The notes: a model not told the origin generated them from the sequence alone. A DNA stretch of 64,000 bases from Trichodelitschia bisporula (GCA_010356995.1 ML996693.1:682001-746000); one strand, 5' to 3'; numbered from the stretch's first letter, positions 13,155-25,121 are shown. Translations and numbers: made by a program.

Positions 13155-14296
13155 GATGGGCGGTAGTGGCCGTCAGGCCACGATGGAAGACGGTGGTGAG
13201 ATGCCCGATGGCAAAGGGTTGAGAGGGAGGTGAAGGAGGAGGAGGGGGAGCCGAATCCACGTCAACCAGCACTTTAAGACGTTAGGCAGCCGGCAAGCCA
13301 ATCCATAACACAACGTCATGTGCCCGCCTCCGGGTGGCAAACAAATAGGCATGCACAGCCACAGACCAGCACAAAACAGCCACTCAAGAATAGGTAGTAC
13401 GGTAGAGCATCGGAGTCGTGGCTTAAAGTTCAGATTGGTTGAGTTGCTGGTACAACCACTATGGAGTACAGTAGATTGATACCATAGTAAACCCCGACTA
13501 TATAAATGCCCACAATGCCTCACAATGAATAGTATCGCCCTTCACCGCGAACGCCTCCCAACCTCTCCTTGCACGTCCACCTATTTCCCATTAGGACAAT
13601 ACCTCAACTCATGCAAATTTCAACAGAGCTCAGAATCAATCAAGCCGAGATGCTTTCGCTATCCTTCACCACTCCGCCCCTCCATTTCATTCTGCAGACC
13701 CACGGTTAAAGGGAATGGCGACGAGGCACTGCCCGGAACTCAACACCATCGTTGAGTAAAGACACTAGCATTCGAGCGGAGAAAGTAGACCCGCTATGCA
13801 AAGAAGTCGAGGGGAGAAGCGAGGAGCAGCGAGTTTGGTGACTGTAGAAACTGGAGAACCGAAGGATTATGCGCGAGCTGTGACCCCGTAGTGGACAAAT
13901 CCTCCTCGCAAACTATGAGCCCGTTGGTAGTCGCCAGCACAAGCAGCACACGTTGATGGGTGTATCCGGGGAATAACTCCGAAGCCATCGCAATTGAACG
14001 CGCGCCAGCAGAGTCTATGGGTTTTCCGTAAGAGTAAAAAAAAAATGCTGTCCTACACATCCCCGACCTCCCATGCCGCAACAAACGCCGTTGATGGTGA
14101 ACTTTTGTAATGCAATTCGGAACAAGGAAATGGCAGCCGCCGCAACAAAAAAAACAATGTGACAGTCCCCACCAGCTGTGACTTGTTTCCGATGTTTTCA
14201 TGCATGCGTGCCCAATCTGGTCGTGGCGGAAAGCGCGCGAAAAGGAAGTTACAACAGAGAACCTCGAGGCCGCGAACGTCTGGCCGGCGGAAAGGT
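13155..14296. other. Spacer between LARP1 3' end and the 454-aa gene
   Basis: This interval of 1.1 kb presumably holds the LARP1 3' untranslated region and the promoter of the downstream minus-strand gene. Short open frames here look random. No repeat or RNA gene was recognised. Confidence 0.5.
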
Positions 14297-17200
14297 TCAG
14301 CCATCTAATTCCGCCTCCAGCTCTGGACTGATGTAGTCGCGAATTCGCTTCCGGTTCTTCATGTTGAGCGCTCCATCGCGCCAAGCCGTTCGAAGTTGCT
14401 TGAAAGCATGTCGATCGCCGTCGGTGGGTTCGTTACGCACAAGCTCGACATAGTGGCGCGCGACGACAAGGCGTATGGGGTCCTGAAGAGCAAGAGCTTG
14501 GCCGTAGAAATGGATGAGGTTGTTTCTGCCCACGTACGAGCCTCGGCTAACTGCATCTTGCTCCGCGAGACTCTTAAACTCGTGATACATACGCGCATTG
14601 AAATTCCTAACAAGAAAATGGGACCAAAATTGATAAAGAACGTCCATGTCGTAGGGGCAGGGCGTGCTCCCGGGTATGATGCGTTCTTCAAGTGCATGGG
14701 CGCGGAAGTTGGTATAAAGCTCAGAAAAACTGTCAGGTGGGCGCTCATGAGCAGAAGCGCTTTTGTCTTTCATATAGATTGATGGTTGATGACCCTGGGC
14801 TCCCTCCTCGGAAATGTTGCTGTTGATCCTAGAAAGCTTGCGGCCCGACTGACGCCGGTCAAATTGTGCCAACAGATCCTTGGGGACAGGCGATTTACGT
14901 GACTCAAGCCTACTGAAACGTTGCGTTAGACTTGGTTCGGCAATCATGTAGCCGTTCTCCTGGCTTACTCGTGAGCCGCATCGGACCCATTTGGACCGGT
15001 GCTGGCTGCGCCCTTTGATATTTGCGCGTCGGGGCCGCTGGACAACGTGCGGGCACCCGCTGTCTCTGTAGAGGCCTTTGCTTCCTTTTTCCGAACGAGG
15101 ATCTTCAAGCTCTCCGTCTTTTCATCCGAGAACAGATCAGGTTCTTGCTCCGAAATCCCGTTGACAGGAACAGTGCCCTGAACAGCCGGAGACATGGTGG
15201 AAGCACCAGAACCCTTGACCATGTGCGGATCTGCCGAAATGCTGGTGGGTGACGGCTGAAACGTTCCAAAACCGGCGACATCAGCAGATCCATCAAGCCC
15301 ATACCCGTTGCAAAGCGGCTGGGCCCCGTTCACTGACTGGAAGGGTACCGCTCCGGCCGAGACTGGACCGGAAGGGACGCGCCTATGCATCTGAAGGCGC
15401 GGATCGAATCCCTGAGGTTGTGGAATCGGGGGCATATGAAGCACTTCCGGTCCGGCGTTCTGAGCGCTAGGGTCTCTATCGGCCATAGGAAGCGGCCACT
15501 TCTCCCATCCCTCACGAGTCCTCAGACGATCTTGGCCATCAGCACCGATTCTATGTTCAAGATTCGGAGACTGCTGGCAGACGTGCTTGATCAGCTCAAT
15601 ATCTGAGGTCAGAGACTTGACGCGATTGAAGTCGGCGATGACGCTAAGGAGCACAAAGCCCTGCGAATCCATGTGCTTGCGAAGATAGATGTCTTTGCAC
15701 AAGTTGTCGACAGAGAAGTAGTACTCCCTGTGAGATGTAAGTATGAGCCAGGAGCAAGGCAAAGGTTTGGGAAACTTACAGCTGGGTGCTAACCATGCCC
15801 ATCACCGAATAGATCTCCATGTAAGGAGAGACTTGTACAGCCGACATTGGCACCATGCCCGGATACTCGTAACCAGTATTTGAAGCCATGAAGGTATTCA
15901 ACGGATGCATGAGCGGATTTCCAGGGAAGCCGTTGGCGCCACGGAATGGACCATCAGCCGGGATGGATTGAGCACGATTCGGCCCGTTGCGGAATCCACG
16001 ACCAGGCTGAGGCCCAGCACCGTAGAAGCCGTCAGCTTGGTAGGTCGGGGAGCGGGGGAGGCCGAACGAGGGAGGTTGGGCAGAGGATACGCCATTCACA
16101 AACTGGTGACTACTGCCGTGATAGGTGTGCGCACCACTGCGACCTCCACGGGCACCACCGCGTCCACGGTTGTCCACCCGCTCGCGGTTGGGAAACGACG
16201 GATACGGATTACGCCGTTCAGCAGAGTTGCCTTTGAAGGCAGATTCGGGACCAGCACCCGCCTTCTTCTCAACACCCTCCTTCGGCGATCCACCTTCATC
16301 CACCACGGACGCCTCCGTATGCTTCTTGTCGCCATTAGTCCAAGAGCCATCTTGACGGCGCGGCTGCCGAGAGCGGGATTGAAGATTTTGGCGGGAAAAG
16401 GTGCTGTGCTGCGGGCTGGTAACAGTGTTGAGCAATTCATCTTCCCCAACTCTCGAAGTCTGCGCTTCCGCAGAGGGATCTTTTGTGCTAGTCTCCCGGG
16501 CATGGCCAGCAGAACGAGTGTCCTTCCGCGACACCGGGCTCCCGCTGCTCGCACGCTTGGTTCGAGCTGGAGACGAACTCCGAGCAGCTCGGCCGCGGCG
16601 CGGATGAGTCTCGCCGTTCGTCAAAGGCGCCTGGGAAGGATGCGCCCGATCTGCGGGACCAGTCGACGCGAACACACCACCACGATTGCCAGAGTCCTTT
16701 CCGCCCCGACTCCCAGTCCGACCCCCACGCCTAGAATTCGCGTTGGGTAAGGGAGTGTTGAAGACCACTGTTGGAGTAAAAGCCAGTGTGACCCACGCAT
16801 TCTTGCCTTTGGATGCAGCCGGCGGATTGGTCTCCACTGGTTCCTTCTCTGCCTTTTCTGACTTTGGCTGAACCTTGCGGCGCTCATCTTGCAGGCTCAA
16901 CGGAGTCGGCCACGATTCCTGGTCGCGCATCGAAGGAAGAGGTGCAGAGAGACTACCCTTCTCAGCTCCGGATGCATTGACCTGTTTCCTGCTCTTCTCC
17001 GATTCGTCACCAGACCGCCGCTCACGCCGAGGCTTCAGCTTCTCATCTTCCGACGCTTTTCCATGTCGGTGTGTCGTCTCCGGTTCCCCATTTATTATCT
17101 TCTTCGAACTGGCAGTCGACGGGGCTTCAACAGACTTCTCCGTGGGCTGTCCAACGGCAGGATCGGAACCGGTCGCCGTGCTGCCTTTGGATTTGGCCTG

Positions 17201-17779
17201 CTCGGCGCGCTGTTTCCAGACGTTCACGGGCGGAGGAGGAGCATCCTGCAGCGGCTTCGTCCAACGGTCCTTGTCTGCCTGCTTCTTCTTCTCATGTTGG
17301 GGGGCCTTCTCGGAATCGGCGGCCTTGTCGGCGATGTTTGACGTTTGTGACTTGTTCTCCCAAGTGGACTCCGATGAGGCATTAGGCAGTGACGATGTGT
17401 CATCTTCTCGAACCAGGGTGGAGGTAGACGATGCACCAAACTCGGGCGAGGATGGACCAGTGGGTCCGTTGGATTCGAACGCGGAATTTTGGATGGACAT
17501 CTTCGATGTGGGAGACTGTACGTCCGCCGTCGCTGCTTCAGAGGAATCGTTCGGCTTATGCTTTGCCTTGCTGTCGGTATCGTCGACGGGAGCGGATGAC
17601 AAAATGGATTCCGAAGCCAGGTTCAGCGGAGCAATGGCATCCTTTGATGGGATGGTAGACCTCGTCACAGATTTGGTCGGTTGTGCAACGAGGCTCGGAG
17701 CAGCGGCACTCTTCGCAGCTTGCGCATAGGAAAACGGCGTAGCCGCCACCGACTCAGATTTTGACGATGTTGACGTCAT
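14297..17779 (-). CDS. LARP1: La-related protein 1 (La motif plus DM15 region)
   Basis: Three exons: 17779-15780, 15727-14969 and 14912-14297, giving 1124 residues. The first 600 residues are disordered (Ser/Ala/Lys/Pro, then Arg/Gly-rich with GRGGARGG). A La motif follows at about 664-735, seen as QLEYYFSVDNLCKDIYLRKH, the helix FVLLSVIADFNRVKSL and a C-terminal GWEKWPLP. A DM15-type tandem repeat follows near the C-terminus (about 975-1110), seen as YQFWSHFLVRNFNARMYHEF and NNLIHFYGQAL. In animals the DM15 region binds the cap and 5' TOP motif of ribosomal-protein mRNAs; yeast Sro9 and Slf1 lack it. The intron between exons 1 and 2 splits the La motif. Likely a cytoplasmic mRNA stability and translation regulator. 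The start is the first ATG of the open frame. Confidence 0.92.
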
Positions 17780-18479
17780 TAGGACCGACGAGTGAATGTG
17801 TATTGGTTCGGGCGTAGGTCAAGAAAGATCGGAGGGCTGTCTGCTTGCTCGGATTCCGGATGATAGCCAAAGGACTACAGAAAGCAGCTGGTGATGCGCA
17901 GCAGTCACCTAGCTCAAACTCCGACGCCCGGAGAGGTACTGGACGACGCCCTCCCCGAACCTCCTCAAAGTCGCTGAGCGACTAAGCCCCTGATGTGGAG
18001 GCGAGAGTATTCTGCTTCTGGTCCCAAGCGCGAGATTTGTAGAGTGCTTTGTGGCGCGACGGCGCGATGTCGAAACGCTATCGCAGTCGCAGATCCGATG
18101 CACAGGTCGTGCGACGCGCGACACGCCAGTGAATGGCCGAATCCGATTCGTGCTCAAAGATGCGGCGAGGAGTTGTCGATCGCGAGGATGTCTACGACAC
18201 AAACGAAGTTAGCACGGTGATGCAATGGAAGACAGCGGAGACAGGATGTTCAGTTACAAAGGATGTCGAAGAGGAGCAGGGCGAATTCACAAAACTGTGT
18301 GGGGGGTTGGGTGGCAACGCAAACGCCGGCGAGCGAGAGCGAAAGTGATGTGATCTGCAGGTACCTTTCACTGAACGCGCCAGGACCCAGGTACACACTG
18401 CGACAAAAAAATACAGGCTCGGCTTCCGGCGGCAGACAGCAAGCAGGAGGCTGAACGGTATGGTTTAAAGCAGATGTAA

Positions 18480-19530
18480 TCAGGCTTGCTGGAAGACTGT
18501 GCGTAAGGTGGGGGGGAGGGAAGGCGAGAGGAGGGGAAGATGGATGAGTCGGAGCTCAACAAACAAGAGGAAGTGACAATGGCAATGGACGTGCTGCTGG
18601 AAGGTACAAGGCGAGGGGAGGAGCTTACTGACCTGTATGAGACTGTGGATAAGGTAGGGAAGCCGAGGACGAAGAATTGGAGGTTGAGTGTGGGTGCGGA
18701 AGGTGCACTTGAGGAGGGGGGGGAAGAGTGCGGGTTGTGTGTTGTGGTAGTGTGTGTGTGGGATTTGGCCGTGCGGTCGGTAGCCGTGGGCAAGAATCCA
18801 GGCGCTACTGGGATAAGATATTTGCCGCAGTAGTGGGCCTTTTTTTTCGTTTGGCCGCACCGCAAGGGAACCCACGAAAAGAAAGGTCCACGAAGCGTCA
18901 GGGAAGGAGAATAGAAGCTGAGCTATGTCGTGAAATTCTCGACTACTTTTGCGTAAACTTGAAGTAGAAGCGGCGATGGTTGCAGCGAGAGAGAAGGAAG
19001 GGTTGCGGATGGTGGAGGGGTGGGGTGGTTGTTGAAGAGGTGAGAAGCAGAGGTGAGGGGTGGAGTTTGGGTTGGAGGGGGAAAGGGTGAAGGGAGAGAA
19101 AGGTGAGTTGCAGGTCTTGGGGTTTGCAAAGGGTTGGGCGAAGAGGAGGGAGAGTGTTGGATGGAAGAGTGAATGCGTGAGACGCGCGGAATTGTTGGTG
19201 TAGGATGGCAAAGGATGACGAAGGGGAGGATGGCAGAGAAGAAGAAGTCGAAGCAGATATGGAGGACCTTTGTTGCTTGAGGGAGGGAAAGAAGAAGAAG
19301 CGCGTTTAGTGAGCAATAGGTGGCAGAGAGAAGACGAGGCAAGACGGAGTGATTGATGAGTGATGCCTGAGCCTAGAAGCGATTTGCGAGGGGAGGGATG
19401 ATGTAGTAGGTAGTGGTAGGGTGAACGATGAAAAGCTGAACGACACAGTCCGCGTTCGCTCTCCCGCTTTGATGGGTGATGGTTGACGGTTGACGGCGAC
19501 TGTTGACTGTTCGACTGATAGAGCAACAGT
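18480..19530 (-). promoter_or_regulatory. Pyrimidine-rich tract upstream of LARP1
   Basis: The minus strand is dominated by C and T over about 1 kb, so one minus frame stays open for 348 codons but encodes only Ser/Pro/His/Leu-rich low-complexity sequence. CT-rich promoters and leaders are common in filamentous fungi. I read this as LARP1 promoter and 5' leader DNA and not as coding. Confidence 0.5.
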
Positions 19531-20113
19531 CCTTCTCACTCAACTCCTCTCTTTTCCTGACCCGAGAGAAGAGGTGGTAAACGTACTTCGTGTACTCGTA
19601 TGTACTGTGGTATGTATGGGTGTGTGGAGTACTCTATGGGCGAGTGGTGTGAGAAGAGTGTATGTGTGGGTGTGCCCTTTGCGCAAGAATTTCCCCGTCG
19701 TCGACCTTTGACCCAAGGAATGCCCAAGTTCTTCCAACAACCACCCGATAATCACGCCAAAGCTGAAGATCCGTCCGACCAGTTGAAAAGCTCTGATAGC
19801 TGATGTGAACCTTCACCAAGAGATAAAAACCAGAAATAAAAGAAAAGCCCTGAAGTTGGAGCTTGTATTCGGTATGTCATGCAGCTCGCCCCTCCCTTAG
19901 TCCAAAAGAAAAATCCTACCGGCCGCACTGCAGAGCACCAGAATGTGTGAGGAGGTGGGGATTGCTCCGCAGACCCGCGCATGCCGCGCTATGTATATCC
20001 TACCCTGACATTGCACACTGACATAGAGAGGGATCCAAAGAGTACGAAAAGAAAAGAAAAGGCCAAACCGGCCGAGTTTGGCATCAAGTCATAGGACAGG
20101 ATTGCATACTGTT

Positions 20114-20163
20114 GGTAGGATGGGGTAGGATGGGATAGGATGGGATAGGATGGGATAGGCTGG
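20114..20163. repeat. Tandem repeat of a 10-base unit (TGGGATAGGA)
   Basis: About five head-to-tail copies of TGGGATAGGA, with minor variants at both ends, in the spacer between LARP1 and the SET-domain gene. It is a minisatellite-like array. Confidence 0.85.
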
Positions 20164-21697
20164 ATTCCATCCATTCTGCCCGTCATACATCCCGCAACTT
20201 TGAATAGGACATCATCTCCCCGAGATGCCATCAACCACCTCCGGCTGCTCGCTTTCGAACACTCTTGAACCAGCGTCCCATCTATCCCTCAGGAATTATA
20301 TTCTTCAGTTCAGAGTACATTGAGCCATTGCAAAGTGAGCACCGACCTACGGAGGTACTGTACTTACCCACCACCCGTCCACTTTCTCTCCTCTAACCTT
20401 ACCCGTATCCTTTCTTCCAACCCTCCCATAGTCCCATCGCCAATCGGTAGGCTCACCCACCCTACGCTACATACCAAACTCAATATGTCCAGACAAACAC
20501 TCTCACTCATTCACAGGCAAGTGAGCTCCGAGTATGCCTAGCTAGTTACTGCCTGGCCACGGTTAGCTAGCTGTTGCAGGCCCGAAAAGGGACCAACAAG
20601 CTTCAGCCCGCACGTGAACCCCCCGTTTCATATTACACACTCTTTATACTTCCGAGTAATTGCCTGCCGCAGAGAGCCGTCCGTTGTCCGCGGCTCCGCT
20701 AGAATTCCTCTCGTTTCCTCTCATCCAGCCTCGAGGGGCCTCCCTAGCCGAAGCACAATCAAATCCGTCCCTCTCATCTTACTCAACTGATGGTCTCCCT
20801 CCACTCTCGCCCCCTCGCCCCGGCACCCTCCCCTTTGTCGAACAGCTCGGTACCGATGGACATTACCTTCTAAATGATGACTATATGCTCGACGTCCCTT
20901 GAGCAAATATCCGCAAACCTCCACCTCACGAGTCATTCCCAACGGACTGGGCCGAATGCCGCGTAGCTGCGGGTATATGATGGCATTTCCAATAATGCCT
21001 GACTGCGATCCCCGGCCCGGTCAGACCCGCACCTCTTGGTAGCGCCGCCTCAGCCTTTCCGTCGCCAGTCGGCACTTCGTCGCAACACCGTTTCTTCATC
21101 GTCGACAAAAGCTTAACATTCATCTCCACCCTCAGTGGCCATGTACCTGCTGCCCTTTCCTATTGGTCCTACCGCCGTGCTGCACCAACGGGCCCTTTTC
21201 AGCCCAAGCATCGTCATCGGGACGCCGCCATGCACCTTGTTAAGATTTTCTCAAAAAGCATCGACCCCGCACGTGTGATTCATATTTCTACCGCTCATGC
21301 ACAGCTGGCTCCACGACACCAGAAATGCTTCATCAAACGCCATGCTAGAGCCTAGGATGTTTTTCGCAGCCCTAGTCCACTGTACATTGCCTCCGACTTC
21401 TGGAAACCCTTTTGCTCTGGGGAAGGACGCCCATCCTCCGAGCAGATGGCCGGGATGCCCCCCGTATAATGGCTCCGCAGTCAAGGAGAACAATGTCGGC
21501 CTCTGGGCAATCTTTCTCCAGCCACTAGCCGCTTGGAGTCGCCAAATACCCATGTCCTTTGAAACCGAGAAGTCAGACAGCCTCGTCGGCACTTGAGCCC
21601 GCAAAAGCTCTCCCCTCACCAATGGCCTGGCTTCACCTGCTGCGATAGGTCGCATGAAACCCAGCTGCAGCGTACCCCGCATTTTCCTATTTCGGGA

Positions 21698-23471
21698 CTA
21701 CTTCCAAAGCCACTTGCGACACTGCTCCGCCCCGCATCGACATGGGATGGAGTCCGCAGCCTCTTCCTTGGCTCCATCCTCGTCGGCTGCTCCGTCGTAG
21801 TCGAGATAGTCGAAAGTGAGCTCTTCGAAAGGCGGAATGTCTCGTATGGCGAAGAATGCGATGTCGTAGAGGTACGGGTCATTCTTGTTGTACGACACAA
21901 CGTACTGCCGGCAGTTCGGCTCGCAGGAATGGTTGATGAAGCGGGTGGGTCCGCCAAAGTACTCGCCATCAACCTCGTATAGCGCTCCACGGCCCTCAAG
22001 GACTTGGTCGAACTTGTCGAGCTGGAACAGATACGACTCCTTTCCCTTGCCCGCCGCCTCCAAACGCCCGTTCGCGACTTCCTTCGTCACGATCTCTCCG
22101 TGGTACACATCGATAAACTGTCCTCGGCGTAACCCTTCCGTGCAACGGAGGCCTAAAGAGAGGTAAGCATGTAGCCATGTGCCTTTAAACAACATACCCC
22201 AGCCTCTGGTTGCAGTCTTGAAAATCTCGAGTCCCACCTGCCGCCCGTGCTGTACCATACGGGTCTTGCATATGGGTCCGCAAATACACCTCTCGTTGCA
22301 CTCGTAGATCGGATATCTCGAGTCGAGGTACGCAGTTACTAAGATTCCTTGCTCTCTAGAGTAAGGGAAACGCTTCGGTAACCCAAGCGTGCTGCCTCCC
22401 TGCCTGGTGATTTTGTCCAGCTTGACTCTTTCGCCCTCAGTTAGCTTTGACACATTTACTTCCGCGTACTCCAAGCACTCGCAAAGCTTGGTGTATTCGC
22501 AGCCACAAGCAGCACCCATGTTCTCACGACAGCTCACGCAACCTTCGACCGTCCCGGGGTCGGGTTGGTGGACGCCTTCCCGGTAGATGTACTGGTTTAT
22601 GAATTCGAATTTCAGGGGTGGAGTCGACAAGTCTTTCGTGTTGACGAGCCTCACGGGCTTCGCGCCTCGTAACGCAAGAAGACGCCGAATAAACTCGTAT
22701 CGGATCTTGTACTCGGCTGCGCTTGTCCGGGCCATTGTTGCCGCCACAATCATCGCCGACGTCGGAAAGTCAGTTGTGTCCACTGGGTCCTTACTCTACT
22801 TTACTAGTCAGAAAAATAACCCTTTAGCTTAAGCGACGATAGACTGACCGGTTCTGCCGTAATAAACCCATCCTTGACAACAATATCACAGTTGAAGGTC
22901 TCAAGGGTTGCAGGCTTAGCAAAGGAGCCATTTAGAGAATCCGAGGGGGGAGTGAGGGGGGGCGGCGATAGAGCGCCAGCCATGAGGCTCTTAGGTGGCA
23001 AAGAGCGGCACGTAGGCTCTATATAAGAAGGTGACTTGCGCTTTAGGGGATTCTGACCGCCTGCATTATATATAGCCGGCGTAGGAGCCAGTCGGTGGCG
23101 CCGCCATTTTCCTTCTTGTATCTTCTCAACGTATTGCTGGACCAGATAAAGAGGCGAATTCGTCCCATCTTCCGGCCTAGCAAGCTCGCCGATCGGATGC
23201 CAAGAGTAAGGCTGACGACCTGTCGGGAAGTTGCCGGCCCACTTGACAAGATACTGCTCATCCTAGGACTGTGGTAAGCATCCGGCAAGGGTTGTACGGG
23301 ATCTAGCTCGGACCTACCCCATCTCGAATCCGATGACAGACTATATCCGTGATCTAACAGCAATTGGAGGTTGGCAACTAAGAAAGGTTGCGCGATTCTT
23401 GAACTTACGTCGTGTCCACGGACATATTTCCCAGGGAATCTCGGCATGGTGATAACAACGACCGGTGGCAT
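21698..23471 (-). CDS. Chromodomain-SET histone H3K9 methyltransferase (Clr4/DIM-5 type)
   Basis: Five exons: 23471-23409, 23353-23318, 23262-22849, 22789-22198 and 22152-21698, giving 519 residues. A divergent chromodomain covers about residues 20-90 (QYLVKWAG at 36-43, then YSWHPIGEL and YLVQQYVEKIQEGKW). After a linker come a cysteine-rich pre-SET segment (about 254-335: GCVSCRENMGAACGC...CNERCICGPICK), a SET domain (about 360-490) with RGWG, the cofactor motif RFINHSCEPNC near 440 and the LTFDYLDYD tyrosines, and a post-SET CRCGAEQCRKWLW. This order matches fission-yeast Clr4 more than Neurospora DIM-5, which lacks a chromodomain. It should deposit H3K9 methylation for heterochromatin. 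The 45-base intron inside the SET domain has no stop and length 3n, so retention would add 15 residues. An extra 5' exon is possible, since an in-frame stop and a possible acceptor lie just upstream of the chosen ATG. Confidence 0.9.
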
Positions 23472-24254
23472 CGCGCCGAACCCGAACACCTCTGAATGCG
23501 CCTAAGCACATGAAATTATTAGCCTTATTCCAACGCACCATCTCGTATATGGGACTAGATAACATTCTTAAAGAAAACCCAGTGAATTGGCGTTGCGAGG
23601 TGCCTCCGTATTCCAGTTTAAAAGCAGAACGTGTTATCGACCCCTTAGCTCGAGCTTAAAGTATCGTCGGCCAAAGTAGAGGAGCGATTTTAGGTTAAAA
23701 ACAAGTTAAAATACGTACTATTTCGTTACTAGTCGCTTTACTAGCCGGGTTTCACCTTTAGAACAACAAATATGTCTAGAAAAAGAGCGTAGAGAGGACA
23801 TTAGAGTTGGCTACTAGAGGTATGTCGTTAGAAAGCGTGAAGTTGAATTCCCCGCTAAGTTATTATTTTAGGTAGGCTCCGTCCCGCCCCGCTCCGCTCC
23901 GCTCTAATAATGCCAAGTCTTCTGCTTAAACTCGAATTTATCATTCGAAGAAGGCTAAATAGCTCGATACGTTTAGCTAGAAGAATTATAGCCGAATGTC
24001 TTCAACATCTCTTAGTTAAAGAGGCATAGCGAGATTAATGCTTAGAGATATCGAGGCTTAAACGGGCCAAGGAAGCCGCTCATTGGGGCAGAAATTTTTG
24101 GCGATCGTTCATGTGCTGAGACCCTGCCGGCGTTAACCACTCACAGTGGACTTGACGTGGTCTTATCGATAACGCGCAACTTCAACTTTTTGCCAGACAT
24201 TGCGGCGGCGTGAAGAGCATCATCAGCGATATTCGCCTTTAGGTTCCAAGTACC
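23472..24254. promoter_or_regulatory. Shared upstream region of the SET gene (-) and RRP1 (+)
   Basis: Divergent spacer of 783 bases. Most of it (about 23540-24065) is the AT-rich relic listed separately; only short ordinary flanks remain next to each start codon. No clear TATA box is seen. Confidence 0.55.
23540..24065. repeat. AT- and TpA-rich relic, RIP-like composition
   Basis: Base composition shifts abruptly here. TTAG, CTAG, TTAA and TAGA tetramers are very frequent, as expected after repeat-induced point mutation (RIP), which turns CpA into TpA. A short CCGCT simple repeat near 23890 interrupts it. No terminal repeats or recognisable transposase remain, so the family and age of the original element cannot be given; many changes have accumulated. 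The tract lies between a histone methyltransferase gene and RRP1. Confidence 0.5.
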
Positions 24255-25121
24255 ATGACGACCACCGCGGCGAATAGTAGCTTTCTTAAGCAGCTGGGTT
24301 CAAGTGGTGAGTGCACAGCAGCAATCCATACAGATAGCATGCCCTCCTAACTCGACACAGACAAGCGGAAACGAGACCATGCCGTCGACAGTCTCCGTAA
24401 CTTCTTGCAACATCGCAATCAACTGGACGAGCTCGAGCTTCTCAAACTGTGGAAGGGGCTCTTTTACTGCATGTGGATGAGCGACAAGCCTCGGAACCAA
24501 CAGCGGCTCGCGCGCGATTTGGCGGGTCTGGTGGACATCGTTCACCACGATACGGTATTGCCGTTCCTCGATGCTTTTTGGAAAACCATGGCTAGGGAAT
24601 GGAATGGAATTGATGTGCTTCGGTAAGGCGCGCTTTGCTCTGCTGCATGCACCGCCTAATCTGTGGCTAGGATGGACAAATTTCTCTACCTGGTTCGTGT
24701 CTACCTCCAGGCCTCGTTCCGCCACTTCGCAAAGGCTGGCTGGAAGGAGACGAGCCGGATAGACGAGTACATGGAGATTCTCAAGACGACGCCACTGAAC
24801 GCAAAGAATGCCAGAATTCCGAATGGCATGCGGTACCACATGCTTGACATCTACGTGGATGAGCTAGATCGGGTGGATGAGGATAGGGAGGGGAAGCTTC
24901 CGCTTGAGATGCTGCTGGCCCCAGTCAAAGCCCTTGCAAAGGATAGCCCCACCAAGAGTGTGAGGGAAAGGGCAAAGATGGCTATGGAGGATGAACGACT
25001 GAAGGACTGGAGTAATCCTGGTGGCGCAGAAGAGCAGGCCAATGCCGCAGAACAAGTTGAAGCTGGTGAGCCCAAAGAGGCGATAGGTGGTGGTGAGGAA
25101 TGGTCAGGATTCGACGATTGA
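24255..25121 (+). CDS. RRP1: Ribosomal RNA processing protein 1 (Rrp1/Nop52 family)
   Basis: Three exons: 24255-24306, 24361-24622 and 24671-25121, giving 254 residues. The Nop52 core is clear: SLRNFLQHRNQLDELELLKLWKG from about residue 30 (seen in parts as LRNFL and LWKGLFYCMWMSDKP), then QRLARDLAGLVDI, FLDAFWKTMAREWNGIDVLR, and MDKFLYLVRVYLQASFRHF. The C-terminal tail is acidic and Glu/Ala-rich. The family acts in the nucleolus in processing of pre-60S rRNA. The protein is short for the family, close to the core domain only. It is divergent from the SET gene across a RIP-like tract and convergent with TRM8 with 73 bases between stop codons. Confidence 0.93.

Larger units (their letters stand above)
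17780..21697. other. Long spacer, 3.9 kb, with LARP1 promoter/leader
   Basis: No convincing gene. The first 1.8 kb upstream of the LARP1 start is strongly pyrimidine-rich on the LARP1 sense strand and includes possible leader splice signals (CAG|GTCAGT near 18630 on the minus strand). Further right lies a 10-base tandem repeat and then ordinary spacer with short random frames, up to the 3' end of the SET-domain gene. An unseen non-coding RNA or small orphan cannot be excluded. Confidence 0.5.

Noticed and set aside
15905-17729. Long plus-strand frames of 281 and 284 codons
   Set aside because: They lie antisense to the LARP1 disordered region and look like shadows of its codon bias.
18480-19526. 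348-codon minus-strand frame
   Set aside because: It stays open only because the strand is CT-rich and lacks stops; the product is Ser/Pro/His/Leu low complexity. Taken as LARP1 upstream DNA.
21251-21682. 143-codon minus-strand frame just after the SET gene
   Set aside because: Not in a sensible relation to the SET gene stop, no recognisable domain; probably 3' untranslated DNA.
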